6,660 bases of DNA. Origin: an uncultured bacterium (GTDB taxonomy: Bacteria; Fidelibacterota; Marinisomatia; Marinisomatales; UBA1611). Below, in pieces: positions 4,993-6,660 of this stretch. The stretch is from NCBI GenBank assembly GCA_938092125.1, contig CALKMQ010000219.1:1-6660 (forward strand), in the 5' to 3' direction. The notes below the pieces were generated by a model. The model was not told where the DNA came from and ran no database searches. It saw nothing but the letters and a program-made list of their open reading frames with translations. The first letter of the stretch is position 1; every line of letters starts with the position of its first letter. The position numbers and the translations under genes are program-made.

Positions 4993-6660
4993 TACTTTAT
5001 TCCCATTTCATAAAACATAAATGCCCATTTTTCAGCATATTCTCTTATCTTTGTTTCTGTTGATTTACCTGCACCGTGACCAGTTTTCGTACCTATCCTA
5101 ATTAGAATTGGATCTACATCATTCATTTGATTATTTTGGAGCTTAGCTGCGTATTTATATGAATGAGCAGGGACTACTCTATCGTCATGATCAGCTGTGT
5201 AAATAAGAACAGAAGGATATGATTTCTTTTTAATATTATGTAATGGTGAATATGATAATAAGTTACCAAAACTATTTTTATTTTCGACAGACCCAAATTC
5301 AACAGCCCATGCCCAGCCTATCGTAAACTTTTCATATCTTAGCATATCCATAACACCAACTTCTGGAAATGCGACACGAAAAAGGTGAGGTTTTTGATTG
5401 AGAACAGCACCGATTAATGTTCCTCCATTAGAGCCACCCCTTATTGCTAATCTATCAGGTGAAGTAAAACCTTGAGTTATTAAAAACTCAGACGCAGCAA
5501 TAAAGTCGTCAAATACATTTTGTTTTTTTTCTAGCATCCCTTGACTATGCCAATCCTGCCCATACTCTCCTCCTCCTCTAATACAGGCGATAGCATAAAC
5601 ACCTCCATTTTCAAGTATCACTGGAATTGTTTTATTAAAATATGGCTTTTCAGAAATATTAAATCCTCCGTAACCATATAACAAAGTAGGAGACGCACCA
5701 TCTAAAACGAGATCTTTTTCATGAGCAATAAAAATTGGAACCTTTGTACCATCTTTCGAAAAATAAAAATCTTGTTTCATGATAAATCTATTTTTGTCGA
5801 ACTTAGCTTTTGATTCATAATATAAATTTGATTTGAATTTGTCAAAGTCATACATAAAAACTGTGGGGGGATGGACCAATGATTCAAAAGTATACCAAGA
5901 AACAGATTGTTCTTTACTGCCACCAAATCCATAAGATATTCCAGGCCCTGGTAATTCTACTGTTTGGATTAATTCTCCTTTTAAATCATAAATTTTCCAA
6001 CTAGAGAGGACATCCACCATATAGTGAGCAACGAGTTTATTGTTTATAATGTTAACCGATGTAAGAATATTATCATTTTGAGGAATGATAGTATTCCAGT
6101 TTTTTTCTTCCGGATTTTTTATATCTATTGATACAACCTTCTTTCTAGGCGCATTTCTATCAGTTATAGCTATAAGCTTACCATCAAAATTGTCAATAAT
6201 ATCTATTTCAGAATTAAAATCATTAACAATACTTACAAAATCGTTTCCTTGATTTCTTAAGTCCTTAACTAATAGTTTATTACCATATGTACCCTTAGTT
6301 CTATAAATAATTAAAAATCCACCATCTTTTGTTGTTGATGGGTAATTATTTATTTTTGGGTTTTTAGAATCGGAAAAAACCAAGCGATCTGCGTCTTGAC
6401 TTGTGCCTAATTTATGAAAAAATACTTTGCTACTATGATTAATCTCAGATAATTCGCGACCATCCTTTGGTTGAGGAAAAGCATTATAATAAAAACCATC
6501 ATCGACCCAGGACATTCCACTAAATTTAATCGACTGCAGATGGACATTTAAATTTTTCCCTGAAGATAAATCTTTAATAAAAAACTCTCTCCAATCTGAG
6601 CCAGATTTTGAGATTGAATACCCAAGGTATTTGTTATCATTTGAAAAATATATACCACTT
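4989..6660 (-). CDS. Prolyl oligopeptidase, family S9A (N-terminus beyond window)
   Basis: A serine peptidase that cleaves short peptides after proline. At least 556 residues are visible. The first ATG in view, at 6515, is not the true start: the frame stays open to the edge and the 48 codons upstream encode typical family sequence, including YLGYSISKSGSDWREF and KFSG just before it. About 130-150 N-terminal residues are missing compared with the usual 680-710, so a signal peptide cannot be assessed. The visible part has the propeller domain, then the hydrolase domain from roughly codon 245 after the 6515 ATG. Numbered from that ATG, the nucleophile is Ser362 in GGSNGG (5430-5432), the acid Asp444 in ADHDDR (5184-5186), the base His480 in TKTGHG (5076-5078), and Arg446 matches the substrate-binding arginine. 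FTIGWAW carries the tryptophan of the proline pocket. All catalytic parts are intact. Confidence 0.95.
   Translation of the reverse strand, partial: SGIYFSNDNKYLGYSISKSGSDWREFFIKDLSSGKNLNVHLQSIKFSGMSWVDDGFYYNAFPQPKDGRELSEINHSSKVFFHKLGTSQDADRLVFSDSKNPKINNYPSTTKDGGFLIIYRTKGTYGNKLLVKDLRNQGNDFVSIVNDFNSEIDIIDNFDGKLIAITDRNAPRKKVVSIDIKNPEEKNWNTIIPQNDNILTSVNIINNKLVAHYMVDVLSSWKIYDLKGELIQTVELPGPGISYGFGGSKEQSVSWYTFESLVHPPTVFMYDFDKFKSNLYYESKAKFDKNRFIMKQDFYFSKDGTKVPIFIAHEKDLVLDGASPTLLYGYGGFNISEKPYFNKTIPVILENGGVYAIACIRGGGEYGQDWHSQGMLEKKQNVFDDFIAASEFLITQGFTSPDRLAIRGGSNGGTLIGAVLNQKPHLFRVAFPEVGVMDMLRYEKFTIGWAWAVEFGSVENKNSFGNLLSYSPLHNIKKKSYPSVLIYTADHDDRVVPAHSYKYAAKLQNNQMNDVDPILIRIGTKTGHGAGKSTETKIREYAEKWAFMFYEMGIKY

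Noticed and set aside
1..6660. CRISPR array, tRNA/rRNA, insertion sequence or prophage attachment site
   Set aside because: No regularly spaced repeats, cloverleaf-like segments, transposase-like proteins or paired terminal repeats were seen on either strand.

Overview
This AT-rich bacterial window holds two genes on the minus strand at the left, a compact five-gene run on the plus strand in the middle (852-4992), and one large minus-strand gene that runs off the right edge. Several genes have Shine-Dalgarno-like sites (AAGGAG before the 298-570 gene, GGAG before the GldG-like gene). Possible sigma70-type promoter elements are also present. Together these argue against a typical Bacteroidetes genome, although the ABC genes resemble the Bacteroidetes gliding gene set GldA/GldF/GldG. 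The protein repertoire is a GldAFG-like exporter with a DUF4340 protein, a GroES-like protein with an extended C-terminal half, and a prolyl oligopeptidase. It would fit a marine bacterium of the FCB group, such as Marinimicrobia/SAR406, or another streamlined AT-rich marine lineage. This placement is an inference from recall and is not secure.

Left region (1-851). A truncated secreted protein (1-167, minus) is separated by a clear hairpin terminator (249-276) from a 90-residue secreted protein (298-570, minus). That small protein has a signal peptide, two cysteines, eleven consecutive lysines and a Trp/Lys/Gly-rich tail. Its upstream region carries a perfect TTGACA box and, near the predicted transcription start, two palindromic elements. 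The 281-base gap at 571-851 also has to hold the promoter for the divergent plus-strand operon.

Middle region (852-4992). An ABC ATPase with a TTG start, a six-helix permease, a GldG-like auxiliary protein and a short DUF4340 protein are packed with spacings of -1, +4 and -8 bases, so they are almost certainly co-transcribed and translationally coupled. They look like one membrane machine: ATPase and permease as the transporter core, with two membrane-anchored proteins facing the other side of the membrane. A GroES-like protein with a GTG start follows 42 bases later and is probably in the same transcript.

Right region (4989-6660). A prolyl oligopeptidase of family S9A lies convergently, overlapping the GroES-like gene by four bases so that the two stop codons share bases. 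Its frame stays open to the window edge, so the first methionine in view, at 6515, is internal and the N-terminus lies outside. No RNA gene, CRISPR array, insertion sequence or attachment site was seen.
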